Positions 11,550 to 23,363 of a stretch of DNA of 64,000 nt are shown here, piece by piece. The notes below the pieces were generated by a model. It was not told the DNA's origin. It worked only from the letters and a program-made list of their open reading frames with translations, and ran no database searches. Numbering within the stretch: the stretch's first letter is position 1; each line of letters begins with the position of its first letter. The DNA comes from Fennellomyces sp. T-0311. Taxonomy: Eukaryota > Mucoromycota > Mucoromycetes > Mucorales > Lichtheimiaceae. Position numbers and translations under genes: made by a program. The stretch is taken from assembly GCA_025266875.1 (NCBI GenBank), contig JALLLT010000011.1:124001-188000 (forward strand). The letters run 5' to 3'.

Positions 11550-11558
11550 TATAAAAAT
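11550..11558 (+). promoter_or_regulatory. TATA box of the F-box gene
   Basis: TATAAAAAT lies 41-49 bp before the first in-frame ATG (11599), followed by the pyrimidine-rich leader ttctcgttctttctctg. Confidence 0.6.
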
Positions 11559-11598
11559 TATTCTCGTTCTTTCTCTGTAAGTGTTAAAATTAAAACCA

Positions 11599-12282
11599 AT
11601 GCGTGACACACCACGACGAAAGGCCGCACATGCTGCTACTGAAAAGTTGAACAAATACTATAAGCAAGATAGTCGACGAAGAAGAGGCAGCCATAATTCG
11701 ATTATCAGCCCATCGTCGACCACGGAGCTTTCTAGGCTAGAAGCGATTCCGTTGGAAATACGTTGGGAAATATTGCGCTACTTATACCCGTCTCAGCAGA
11801 TGACTATGATGCAAGTTTCAAAGTCACTTTACTGCAGTGTATTGGAAGCAACAACCTGGATACATATTGCAAGGGCTGCTAACCTCGGGACTCCAAAGAG
11901 TCGAGGAAAACGCAAAACATATCTTCGCTTGGTGCTGTCTGAAAGCAGGCGTATCTGTGAAGAGTGCTTTAGATGGTGCAAACAATTTAAAGTCTATGAG
12001 ATGCCTTTACCGGTTCATATCGAAAACAAAGCAACTGTACGGCTATGCCTTCCTTGTCGACGCGAATACTTTATAAGGAACCCTGAGCCGGGGGAAACTG
12101 AGACTAATAGAGCGATTCGATATCGATATGGTGGCCAAGTTGGTATTGAAGCACAAACACGAAGGCTGGAAGAGGTAAACCGTTGGCAGTGGTATCGAGA
12201 TCTTCTTACTGATGTGTCGGGCGTTGTCGTTTATTGGAATCAAGTTGAGGGAAGAAATATAGATATAAACGATATTATATAA
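11599..12282 (+). CDS. F-box protein with C-terminal Cys4 motif
   Basis: Single-exon protein of 227 aa. After a basic, Ser-rich N-terminus, residues about 44-95 form an F-box (LEAIPLEIRWEILRYLYPSQ...MQVSKSLY...TWIHIARAA), which would bind Skp1 in an SCF ubiquitin ligase. Downstream are two Cys pairs, CEEC (about 119-122, followed by WC) and CLPC (about 149-152), probably a small zinc-binding module. The C-terminus is aromatic and ends in Asp/Ile residues. Similar F-box proteins with a treble-clef-like Cys module occur as expanded families in fungi; the substrate is unknown. Start is ATG 11599, placed well by the TATA box. It converges on the F-box-WD40 gene. Confidence 0.75.
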   Translation: MRDTPRRKAAHAATEKLNKYYKQDSRRRRGSHNSIISPSSTTELSRLEAIPLEIRWEILRYLYPSQQMTMMQVSKSLYCSVLEATTWIHIARAANLGTPKSRGKRKTYLRLVLSESRRICEECFRWCKQFKVYEMPLPVHIENKATVRLCLPCRREYFIRNPEPGETETNRAIRYRYGGQVGIEAQTRRLEEVNRWQWYRDLLTDVSGVVVYWNQVEGRNIDINDII

Positions 12283-12497
12283 AGAGCTATTTATATTGCA
12301 ATACTTTGTATTATATATGGCTCCTTGCAGCGCGCTGTGTCAGCTACCTATCATTATTTTCTATGCGTAGACTTAATTCACAAAGGTGGTATAAGCTCGG
12401 ACAGGCGTGAAATTTATTTCCATTACCAAACAACATCAGTTTTGGAAACGTTGTACAAAGGTCAAAATGAAAGCTGGAAGGGTGATATACAAATGTT

Positions 12498-14242
12498 TCA
12501 GGGAGAATTATTTACATCAAACTTATGAAGTTCGATAACTGTCTCGACATTGGCAGTGAGTAGACTTGGATCTGCGGGAACAACTGCGTCCATCCTGGGC
12601 TTCTGCGAGACTACCACGGCCTTTGTGTCCGTGAACTGCAGTTTCCATACGGTTCTTGCGGGCTCTGAGAATAGCCGAATGAATCTACCACTCTCCAGGT
12701 CCCATAACTTGACCTTCCCATCGCTCCCACCGCTCAGTATCCGCTTGTGATCGGCCTGAAGACATGAGACCGAGCTGTCATGTGCCGAAATTTGGTGCTT
12801 GCATGTGTAATTCTGGAGGTTCCATACTCGTAGGCAACCATCACTTGCGCCACTGACCAGCAGGGGCGATGACTCGTAAGGAGTGGAAAGCTGTAAATGT
12901 CCCACGAGGGAGGTGTGGCCTGTAAGAATACCCAGACAGGACCCATTCGTTGGGGAGAAGACGCGAATGGACCAGTCGAGACTGCCCGTCACAATGCGAA
13001 CACCATCAAATGCAATCGAATAGATCTGAGAGTGATGTCCAAAATATGTAAATATACATTGGCCAGTTTGAATATCCCATAATCGTGCAGTGCTGTCGTA
13101 CGATCCCGTCGCAACCAGGTTGCCATGGATATCCATGCACCGAACGCTAGCTTGGTGGCCCGTGCACACGTGTCGCGCAACGCCTTGTTCAATGTCCCAA
13201 ATTCGTACAGTGTGATCGCGCGATCCGGTAATAGCCAATTTTCCCTCTTCGTGAACTCGCAAACATCGTACAGTGGAACTATGGCCGGGCATGGAATGGA
13301 TCAATTGACCAGTTTCCAAGTTCCACACCAGCACAGCCCTATACATAGAATCCGCAGTTCAGTGTGCTTTATTCTCCTTTGTGACAAATATCGCCTGGCA
13401 AACCTGTCGCAGCCACCTGTTACTAGGACACGATGACCGTTCTGGAGTTTGATAAATTGAAGAGCCCACACCCCGCCTTCATGCCCTTGCAATGTCCGCA
13501 AATGCCGCCCGGTGTCACTGGCGAACACCTCCACCTTATGGTTGTCACATCCGAGCACTAAATACTGGTCATCTATTTGCAGGCTGGTCACTAGGGAGTT
13601 TCCAATCTCGTTGGAACAAGTAAGCAATTGGCCAGCACCTTGACTCCAAGCCATTTCAGTATTGTATTTATGCCAAAAATAATCGCGATACGATAATTGG
13701 TTCTGATGCTTCCGCTGCTGTTGAATATGCTGCCGCCAACTGGCGCTTAGATCGAAAAACGATGATCGTCGACGGTACCGATGTTTTAAACAGAGGGATT
13801 TCCAAGTTGCCTCGTCCTTCAAGAGCGAGTTCCAGAAGCTAGAGACACGGGAAGCGTTGGCTAGATCCTGAGGATCGTCGATGAATGAAATGACATGGAG
13901 CGAGAGTTCGATGGGCAGTTCTTTCAGGAAGTCGATTTTGAGACGCGGGGCAATGAGGTCGTGCACGAATGCTAGGAGTTGGGTGTCGCAGCAGTTGAGG
14001 ATTTCCGAAAGGAAGATGTGCTTCTGGTTCTGCGAAAACTGCTGGAACTTTTTGGTGACGTTGCCAATATACTCGAGCCGTCGCTTATCCAGGTTCTGAG
14101 CCGGACTGTCACCGAGCGACGACAGATCTACGTAGGACGAGCGGAAGCGTTGGGTGGGACGGGTCTTGGGCGCGTGGTGTCCATTGGGCGGGGGTGTGGC
14201 AGGCGGTGTATGGCCCTCGGGAGCACCACCAAAGTAGTCCAT
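12498..14242 (-). CDS. F-box/WD40 protein, Cdc4/Pop1/Fbw7 type
   Basis: Substrate receptor of an SCF ubiquitin ligase, recognising phosphorylated targets. Two exons, 14242-13404 and 13338-12498, split by a 65-bp intron (559 aa). The N-terminal 60 residues are Pro-rich and disordered. A dimerisation-like helix block (FQQFSQNQKHIFLSEILNCC) precedes the F-box (DFLKELPIELSLHVISFIDD). About seven to eight WD repeats fill residues about 215-525, with clear Trp-Asp or equivalent ends (VLVWNLETG, VRIWDIEQG, ARLWDIQTG, VKLWDLESG). The tail after the last blade (VWKLQFTDTKAVVV) matches the Fbw7/Pop1 pattern. It shares a 325-bp divergent promoter with the SulP gene, and the sequence just before its ATG is CT-rich on its own strand. 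The exact orthologue (Cdc4, Pop1 or another) cannot be fixed here. Confidence 0.88.
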
Positions 14243-14567
14243 GGTATAGGGAAAGAGAGAGAGGAAGAGAGAGGAAGAGCCAGATAGTTCGAAAATAGAA
14301 GGATACAGCCGGTGCAGGGGGGTTTGGCTCGATTACCTCACCCTTGCATGGCTGGGCTGGGGACAAGGACAATGGAAAGGGAGTTGCCATAACCCCCAGA
14401 AGGCCTTCGACCCCCGCGATCATCGTCAATGCTTCTCTCCACTTAGCACCCAGCGGAAAATAAAAGGAGATCTTGTGTCTTTCAGTGGCATGAACATCCC
14501 TTTCTCTCTCTCTCTCTTTCTCTCTCTGTTTCTTGCTTGACCTCCCTTTCTCCCCCTACTCTTCTCC
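14243..14567. promoter_or_regulatory. Divergent promoter between F-box/WD40 and SulP genes
   Basis: The 325-bp spacer carries a purine tract at about 14246-14280 (a CT tract for the leftward gene) and a CT tract at about 14500-14530 for the rightward gene, each directly before a start codon. No classic TATA box is obvious for either. Confidence 0.55.
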
Positions 14568-17042
14568 ATGAACAAGTCCATTGATCGTGGTCTATCCAAC
14601 GACAGCAGTAAGTGCTACCACTTATGTATCCGTGCAATCGTACTGAATCCTCATTGCCAGGTGTTCGTTCATTCCGTCTCGATGAGAGCGACGACGAACA
14701 GACGCTGCCCCCAAACGCCTCGGAGACACGCGTACTTCTTAGCAACGAGGATCCTATTCCTCGGTACATGACTGCTTCGCCAAGTGAGTTACCAAATACT
14801 CAACCGCAGGGGCATATACGAGTATTGACGACGTGTGTGCGCTTTGCCCCCTTTAGTACCAACTGCCCACCCATACGATAGCGCGCCCAAGGACTTTTGG
14901 AGTCTGCTCAGAATGCGTGCCAAATACTACCTCCCAATCCTGCAATGGCTTCCGCAATACACGTTCCAGCTGTTTGTAGGCGACTTTGTGGCGGCCATGA
15001 CCTTATCGTGCTTGCTGATTCCCCAAGGTCTTTCGTATGCAACGGCGCTATGCAAGCTCGATGCGATTCACGGCCTTACAGGCATCGCATTTCCAGCCAT
15101 CACTTATGCTATATTTGGCATGTCTAGGTAAAGGAAGCCAACCTTAAATGAAGGTTTGCGCCGGCCTTTTCTAAATATATAACAAATGATAATATAGGCA
15201 AATGTCCGTTGGTCCCGAGGCACCGCTTGCATTGCTCATCGGTTCGTCGATCGCACAGCAACAGCATCTTCATTCCACGGATATCGACCCGCTCGCATGG
15301 GCGTGCTTGATGACACTCTTTGTGGGCCTGTTCACGCTTCTTCTGGGCATCTTTCGGTTGGGGTTCTTGGACAGTCTTATGAGTCGTGCGCTATTGCGCG
15401 GGTTCATTACTGGTGTGGCACTTGTGGTGATGGTGCAGCAAAGTATTATTTTACTGGGCCTTGTGGACCGGAGCAAGGACTGGGTAAGGTTTATTAACCT
15501 TAACTTTTTTTTTTGCTATGCTAACCTTATGTCATCACAAGGGTGTCACTGAAGCCTCATCGAGTATCGAACGTATTGTCTTTTTGATTCAGAATATCCG
15601 GTACGCTCACCCACTGTCCTCGTGCGTGTCTGCCATTTCGGTCGGCATTCTGTTGACCATGCGCGTCATCAAGGCCAAAATGGCAAGCCGCCGCTGGATC
15701 CAGCTGTTCCCTGAAGTGTTATTGGTGGCTATTGCGTCCATCGTCTTGACGGAATACTTTGATTGGGAGAAGGATGGATTGGACATTCTAGGAGATGCTA
15801 CGGAAGCTTCGGGTATTCCCCTTCCGTCCATCCCGGCGTTCCCGCAAAACAAACACATGAAGGATATGCTTGTCACTGCGGCCATGATTGCCGTTATTGG
15901 CTTTGTAGAGTCGGTTGCCATCGCAAAGCAGTACTCCAGTCGACACAACTATACCGTCAGCCCTAATCGGGAGCTCGTCGCACTCGGAGTTGCCAATGTT
16001 GTCAGCGGACTCTGTCAAGGCATACCCGCATATGGATCCGTAAGTTGTGAACGAAACGTTACACACAAGCAATGTACTCATCGGGTCACGAGGTGTGTCT
16101 TGTAGATTTCACGGAGCAAAATTAACGACAAGGCGGGTGCACGAACACAAATGGCAGGTTTGCTGGCAGGCGTGATTGCATTGTTGGCGATTGTGTTTCT
16201 CCTTCCCTTCTTCTACTACATGCCCAAGGCTGTGTTATCGTCGATCATCTTTGTCGCCGTCCTGTTTCTGCTGGCCGAGCTGCCCGAGGATCTGCATTTT
16301 ATTTTCAAGATTGGAGCCTGGCGCGACCTGGGTCTGCTCTTGGTCACCTTCCTAGCAACCATGATTATCTCCCTCGAGTTCGGCACGCTCATTGCTGTGA
16401 CCTTATCTCTCCTGCTGACCATCAAGGAAACCAGCTACCCGCGGATTTCAATTATGGTAAGCCCCTTGTGTATGTGAAATGAATTCCCGATCTCACCATT
16501 TCTGTTTCCCTTAAAAGGGTCGAGTCAAAGGAACCAATAATAAGTTCAAGCCGATCCATGACGACCCCGATGAAATTGAACACCTGGAAGACGTGCTGAT
16601 TGTCCGTGTGGAAGAGCCCCTATTCTTTGCCAACACCGGCCAGCTCAAGGACCGTCTTCGTCGTCTCGAACAGTTCGGTGACATGTCTATTCACCCTTCT
16701 GAGACTCCGCGTCTGAGTGATTCTTCCTACATTATTTTTGACGTTGGCAGCATGCCGTACATTGATGCTAGGTACAATATTTCTTTATTTATTCATTATT
16801 GCGCATTCTGACCTTATTTTTTTCTTAGCGCGGTTCAAATCCTGTTGGAGATTGTCACAGCTTATCACGCTCGCAACGTGGCTGTTTACTTTGTCAAGGT
16901 ACGGGGCCGCTCTCGGAAACTGTTTGAAACTTCAGGGCTTATCAAACTTGTTGGGGAGAACCATCTGTACCGCAAAGTATCAGATGCGATTGAGGCTGTG
17001 GAAAAGGACAGAGTGCAGCGCTATGGAATCCTTGTGCAATGA
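14568..17042 (+). CDS. SulP/SLC26-family anion permease with STAS domain
   Basis: Multi-pass membrane transporter of sulfate or related anions. Exons: 14568-14607, 14661-14783, 14857-15127, 15198-15483, 15542-16039, 16106-16456, 16518-16771, 16829-17042 (678 aa). After a polar N-terminus come the SulP signature region (SCLLIPQGLSYATALCKL), the conserved MSVGPEAPLALLIGS loop, ten or more hydrophobic segments, and ISRSKINDKAGARTQMAG. The cytosolic STAS domain at about 530-670 includes IIFDVGSMPYIDASA and VYFVKVRGRSRKLFE. The GPEA-type loop resembles the fungal SulP subgroup that includes yeast YGR125W, a vacuolar protein, so plasma membrane versus vacuole cannot be decided. All introns are GT-AG, 53-76 bp. 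The reading frame is intact across all eight exons. Confidence 0.9.
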
Positions 17043-19880
17043 TTATACCTGTTCAGCTATACCCTCAATGCCCAAATAATTTCACCAACTGCATCCATGA
17101 CAACACTCCAAACTTTCCTGTATAGATACAATTTGTCCGAGTAGATCAAACTCTTTCTTCTTTTTTTACGCATTTAAACATATAAAGAAAACCATGCAGT
17201 GCATGCAAACTCACGTACATCCCTGCGGATGATATGTATATGCGATGTCGGAGCCATTGGTCTCATTAAAAGAAGGTTCTTCTGATGCAAATCAATATAA
17301 TGTGAGTGGTTGAGATAACGTACGCTTTTACGAAGATGATGTGCCATTAGTGCGCTGCATGGTCAAGTGGACCCCAAAATCGGCAAGGTTGTGCCAACAC
17401 TGGTAAATGTCGTGAAACAGATCGGATGATGGGTATAGCAAAATAACGCGGCGTTAATTAGTAATCACGAAGCAGCAGCCGGATCCAGTGTAGCTGCAAA
17501 GCAGTTTACCCCTACAACTGCAATCGTAAGCCAGCTGACTTCGGTTGATCAATACTCGTATATACAAGGAAGGTGGTACACATAAAAAAGCCAAATTTGG
17601 GTATGGACCTGTGGTGTTGTCAATCACTTGAAAGGGCAAAGTCCTCCAGGTATAATGAGTGGATGAATTTACTGAAGGAAGTTCTATTGAAACACTATTA
17701 CGGTATTGGTAAATTACCGTTTAAGTAGAACAGAAGAATCAAGCTGATCAGCACACAAAAGATGGACAAACTCACGTTTTGCATATGTTTTCTCAATTAC
17801 TAAATACAACGCTTCCATCAACCACATTTTCCAAATTAAAGATCTACATGAGTTTTTTCTTTTTACGCAAGTGTCATAAATAATAGGATGCTTTGTATTC
17901 CATCTAGAAAGTTATTGACCATGCCGAAACGAATTATTAGAGCTTATACATATAGGTGTATGTGATTGGGTTGTTCGAAGACCTGGGTATTCAGGCCGCC
18001 ATAATATCAACTTTATTGTAGAGAAAGTTATGATACAAGATGAAGGTGGGTAGAGGATACTTTGAGATATTTAGAGGTGGCTCTTCTGTAACACGTGTGT
18101 AGACTTAGCTTTAATTCACTGTTCAGCGCGCTGCTAAGCACATGGTAGATTCAATTTTTCCTGGCATGTTCCATATGTATCGTGCTTTTCACTGGAGTCT
18201 GACAAAAAAAAAGTAATGTGTGGATATCTTCTTCAAAGCGCAGCAGCTAAAAGCAAATAAACGTGATGACATGCTTCTTTAAACTTCATTTCCGTTCGGG
18301 TCTTATCCCACTGTACTTACATTGGCATTTTATAGTACATGGTAGGAGAATTCAGGAAACTGAAGAAATACCCGAATACGCTTCGACAGACAATAACAAT
18401 TCTGGATGAAATTGACTTACAAACTTGTTAAGGCATAAAAAAAAGATGGCTCCTCGAAGGCTCTGCGCTACGTGTAACACATCCAAATCGATTTTGTCAT
18501 CAATTGGCTATGTGTGTGTGTTGAGTGGATGAGGGATTCCAAATACATTAGCAAGCCAGTGCACCTCACGCCGTGGCCGGATCGCATTTTGTCCAGCTTC
18601 CAACAGCGCCACCCATATAGAATGCTTAACGTGGTTCATAAATGCCTGTTTCTTCTCTTAGTTGCCCGTATTAACTGCTTTTATGGAAGATATCGCTCTG
18701 AAGCGCAAGTTAACATCACTACAGAATAAGCCATACAGAAATATACCGGATACTTGCAATCACTCATTCGCAGACCAACGACTTTACTCATTCCATTGTA
18801 CTTGAGACATACACATGACTACTCTCATGCATGCGCTCGTTTTTTATTGATCATCGATTCAACCTTTTGGATTTCATTTTTTTGTAGGGCTTTTCCGCGC
18901 CAACTGATTGCAGCAGCGAATATGCTCATCCTTGAACAAGCTTTGTCGATACCTGTATCTCGCTTCAAAATAGCTTGAAGATCAATGACTTACATAAAAC
19001 TGATATCGATTGAAGTACGTCTATGTCTCCCAAACGTTTCGTAAGTATAAGCTCGCAATCTCAAAATGATCATAGTTTCTGCAGGAGCACCGTGTCGAAA
19101 TACGAAAGCTGGGTAGCTGAATGTTTCCTGAGGTAGTGGGTAGTAGGGGAATCGAGTGTAGGTAAGTAATTTACAAATACCCGAAAGTTAATATCGTGTA
19201 ATCTTTCTCATTAAGGAGATACCTTTGGCTTAAAGGTGAAACTGACCCAGTCCCTTTATAATTTTCATCTTTTGACAAGAGAATACGTAAAGCTATCTTT
19301 ATAATCTCGTATGCGGTAATCATTGAACATTAGAGTGTCGGTTTCAGAGAGTAGCAGCCGCTTACACCGGAGATGTGAATAGCAAAACGGCTTGTTTTTA
19401 TCTAGTGCTTCGAGTTTACATACACTCTCTGTTTGTGTATGCTATACCAATAAAGTGCTGTAGCGTAGTTTTGATTCAATGCTGCTGTAGCGTTATCACA
19501 CCAAAGCCTTATTAAAATGTCTCATTTATAACCTTTTAATCGACACGGACTCTTTATTAAACAAAAGCAATTACTGTATCGAAAATATACAAGTTGAGAA
19601 TATGAAATGTGGTTTTTAGATTCACCAAGATAAACTTGCCAAGTACATTACAGTTTTAATGGCAACAGAAAGTAAATATATTTAACATCAAAATAGCCAC
19701 CCTTACCAATGACACGTAAATTATATATACCTCTTCAAGATTGTTGCGCATAGTATAGCCTCTTTCGTCCATCCTTTGTATATGGTATCGAAATGCTTAA
19801 TCTACTGTATGATCCACGTCAATAAGAACGGTATTCGCCAATCATTCCCAAGGTATCAGTTTGGTACCAATGACAATCTA
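17043..19880. other. Gene-poor AT-rich region
   Basis: It begins with the SulP 3' UTR (A/T-rich tracts at about 17150-17190). After that only short ORFs without motifs are present. I see no RNA gene or larger repeat. Confidence 0.5.
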
Positions 19881-20053
19881 ATCATTGCAAAAAATTTTGA
19901 TGGTTAGAAGTGGTTACAATGGTTGGACATAAGCTTTTTAACCACTTGTACTACCATTTTTGGTAACTCGAGCGGTTAAAAAGCTATGTTTAACCACTTT
20001 AAAAAAAATTATTCACCAAAATTCACCAAAATTCACCAAAATTATTTGCAGTG
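19881..20053. mobile_element. Tc1/mariner-like MITE, copy 1
   Basis: The 173-bp non-coding element has ends CATTGCAAAAAATTTTG... on the left and, on the right, a sequence whose complement is CACTGCAAATAATTTTGG. TA dinucleotides lie at 19879-19880 and 20054-20055. Inside is a second inverted word, AAGTGGTTA.../TTAACCACTT, with AAGCTTTTTAACC, and three tandem copies of ATTCACCAAA near the right end. Copy 2 at 63821-63911 shares these words in inverted orientation. TA flanks and CACTGCAA ends suggest a Tc1/mariner-type non-autonomous element; assignment is by ends only. Confidence 0.55.
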
Positions 20054-23000
20054 TAAGATAAACTAAGCGAGAAGGACAATGTGCTTTATCCATTGGTTGG
20101 GTTGAATAAGTATTTCAAAAGCAAATATATTCCTTAGTGAGGCTTGAATTAAAACATAATCTGGTCGTATTTGGTTACGAAACCTGTATTAGATCACCGG
20201 GCATGGCAACATCATAAAATCCTCAACGCTTTAGTTGATGTGTGCTCATTAACAAAAAGCCAATTCAAAAGGATCTTGGAAGCTCTGGACCGAAGTGATA
20301 AAACTGAATACAAATGGACCTGTGCTTACGCGAGTGTCGGTGCTCTGTACTTCAAAACATGTTTCCAGCGATACCGACATAAATTGGCGGAAGGAATATA
20401 AATCAGTACTGCATGTAAGCCAGCACAGGCTACTAGAACAGAGTAAACAAAAACCGATATCCAGTCTATTGGCGAAATTATTAAAAAAATTATCTTAGAA
20501 CATATGCTATACCGAAGGCAAGAAGCAAGTATCGTGAAAGATAACATAAACAGGAACAGTCTCAAGTCAGCTACTATGAAATCGAAAAGAAGAAGTGTTT
20601 CCATGTACGTAATACTTGAAAATAAAATGCCTCTCCCACGAGCATATACATTTTATATGATGGACGATGGCCTGCTTCTTATAATAGCCGTTACATTGAC
20701 TACCATCAGCAATGGTAGCTTACTCATCTTGCAAGAGTTGTAAGTACATGTAAGTAAGCTACGACGGTGTCCTTTGCCTAATATGCAATGACAATCATAG
20801 GGAAGTTTTGTATTGTTTACCATGGTGACCTGCTATACCGTGTGCTGCACCTCAGAATTTCCAGGGGAAGAAGCGACGATTGTGTGCAAACAAAGAGTAT
20901 GCGAAGTACCTCCTGCGCGCGCGTTGCAATAGCCTAGCGTTACTTTCATTTGACGATAGCTAACTATCTACCGCAATTTTTACAGGAGGTGGGATTGGTT
21001 TTCAGTTGATATAATTACAAGAATACTCTTTATGCTTTCCTATACGCAATAAAAGCGCAGCGACATCACTGTACGCGGTCGCCTAATCATAAAAGGCAGA
21101 TGCTTTTTTCGTATGTAAACAATCAAGTGCAAGCTAAAAATAGTAAGGTTTTTCTCCGTATTTGAGAACTCCTAAAAAGCTGATTTGTGCAAGAGCATTT
21201 CAGCTGTGCATTCTATATGTAGATGACTATAACGTACGCAAAGCAGAACGGATATATGCAATGATAACCTAAGTTCAAACGCAGCATTGGATCAGCTGCT
21301 TGTATTTACCTGTTGTTGTGCGTAATCGATCATCATTTTCAACTCGATTGGTTTGCGGTCGTAAATGAACGAACTTTCCTTTTATTCGTCTCTTTTCGTA
21401 GCTTTCTAGCTCGGATTAATTTGTGGTTATGAGATTAGGACGACTGATGAACCATTGGGTCTTCATCACTTCAGAACAAGAGCTTCGGCAAACAATGACA
21501 TCACTGTTATTCATATACACATGAGGTTCGGCTTGTGTCGAATACCGAGCTTCCTTGGAGGACTTTTTAATAAAATGTTTAGAGAGCAATTGTACCCGTT
21601 TGACGCCTCCAAAATAAACATTGTTAAAAAAAACCGCATACGCTGCTGCTCATACAACTATTCAGCAGAACACTGGAGAGTTGAAGTGAGGCGTAATGTA
21701 CGAAAACACAACCTCAAATATAAACGAGTTCGCCATATTTTCGGTACGTATGATATTTTATAAGCAATGCAATCATCTATTGCATAAGGTAGGTACGAAA
21801 TATAGAGTTCCGCTCATGCATCACTTGATGCACTGTACGTTATTTGTGTCACATAGTATTTCTTTTCTCAGGTTATCAACGAGTAAGGACGCGTGCATTT
21901 TCCAACACAAACATTAAAGCAAGTATTCCAAATTGTAAAAGTTTATTAGTATCAAACTACATGTAGCCTCCTAGTCAATAGTATTATGCAGAAGCTTGAA
22001 CTTTGTCCCTGGCCTTCATACTTACATAATACGCCCACATGATGAATTAGCACGCCAAATGAAATACTAGCAAGAGTATGGAGTACTATGTATCCCCTAA
22101 TCAAAAGGAACCTGGTCTTTAAACGATTGTTCTCATATCAAAATTACACGTGAATTGGCTATGGTATGAATAGATTACGTACGTATATAGTATTATTCAG
22201 GGAGATCAGAGTGATATAACGCTAGACAGTGCTATATAATCCTATATATTCGTAGTAGACCTGGCGCTTTAAACATTGAAAACCGCCCAATCAGATCCTA
22301 GTACTATCTATGCTTTATGTTGTATATTCTAATATCCGTCTGTACATATTGGACTTTGCACGTCAGATGGGTAACGAACAATCACTGAGGTAGGTTTCAG
22401 GAGCAAAATTTTTGGGTAACAATTTCATCAGATAACATGGAAAGGATCCGACTGAGCTGATGGATGTAAAATAAGCAGTGAATACATATTTCAATAGATA
22501 TTCCATGCTATGAATCGGCATACATAACTGAAATCCGGGATTTAAATTGTTGACCGAGTACTTGAATCAGCCGTATTTTTTTTTAGAAAGAAGGCGTTCC
22601 TTTATCTAGACAATGGCACGGTATTGAAGTGTGTTGATTATCTATACCGCGAGTTGCATCATAATCATTCAAATGGATAGAAAGCATCACAGTCACGTAT
22701 TGTCATGTTTTGCGTACAAAATATTGAACATACAGTAATAAACTGCTGATATGAATATAATACAACTAAATTGTCATCTACGCATAAGGTTGCATGCCAA
22801 ATTTATTTCTTTGAATTTTTTCTCATACAATGAGCTTATGTGGCGACTCACTTTATGCCATTGCTATCAATGATAGAGGTTCTGTAAAAAATGACACGGT
22901 AGCGTTTGTTCGCTGGATGTTCATTTAACAATTTCTCGGTGTATGGCTATGAAGAGAGCCATGACCATTGTAATATGGACTGAACAAAGGGAAGTCTACA

Positions 23001-23300
23001 TAACTGTTCAATATGCATCCACCGCGTGCAATTTATTTTTTACTTTTCTATTGAAGTCATGTATAATTACTGAGCAATTGGTAAATCACGTAGCAACCGA
23101 TAGAGCCTTTGTTATCAAGCATGAGTTCATTCCAGAAACCGTTAACTTGATCGACATACAAAAGTATGATGATGATATAAACGAAAAGATGACAATGACA
23201 ACGACAAGGATTTAACACTACGTAACAACAGTGGATCCTCGCTTTACTGACATGAATAATGAGCTACGTATACCATCTAATAGTCACCAAGGAATACACA
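20054..23300. other. Gene-poor AT-rich region with possible relics
   Basis: An open frame at 20171-20401 followed by related-looking open stretches to about 20743, and another at 21455-21763, have coding-like composition but no motif, promoter or splice pattern I can support. They may be transposon relics. No RNA gene seen. Confidence 0.4.
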
Positions 23301-23305
23301 CACAT

Positions 23306-23319
23306 ATATATATATACGC
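23306..23319 (+). promoter_or_regulatory. TATATA tract before the Gln-rich protein gene
   Basis: A (TA)n run about 45-58 bp before ATG 23364 could act as TATA element; low-complexity DNA is the alternative. Confidence 0.4.
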
Positions 23320-23363
23320 GATTCGCAGCAAAATAAATTTTTCTTCATATATTTTTAAGCCAT

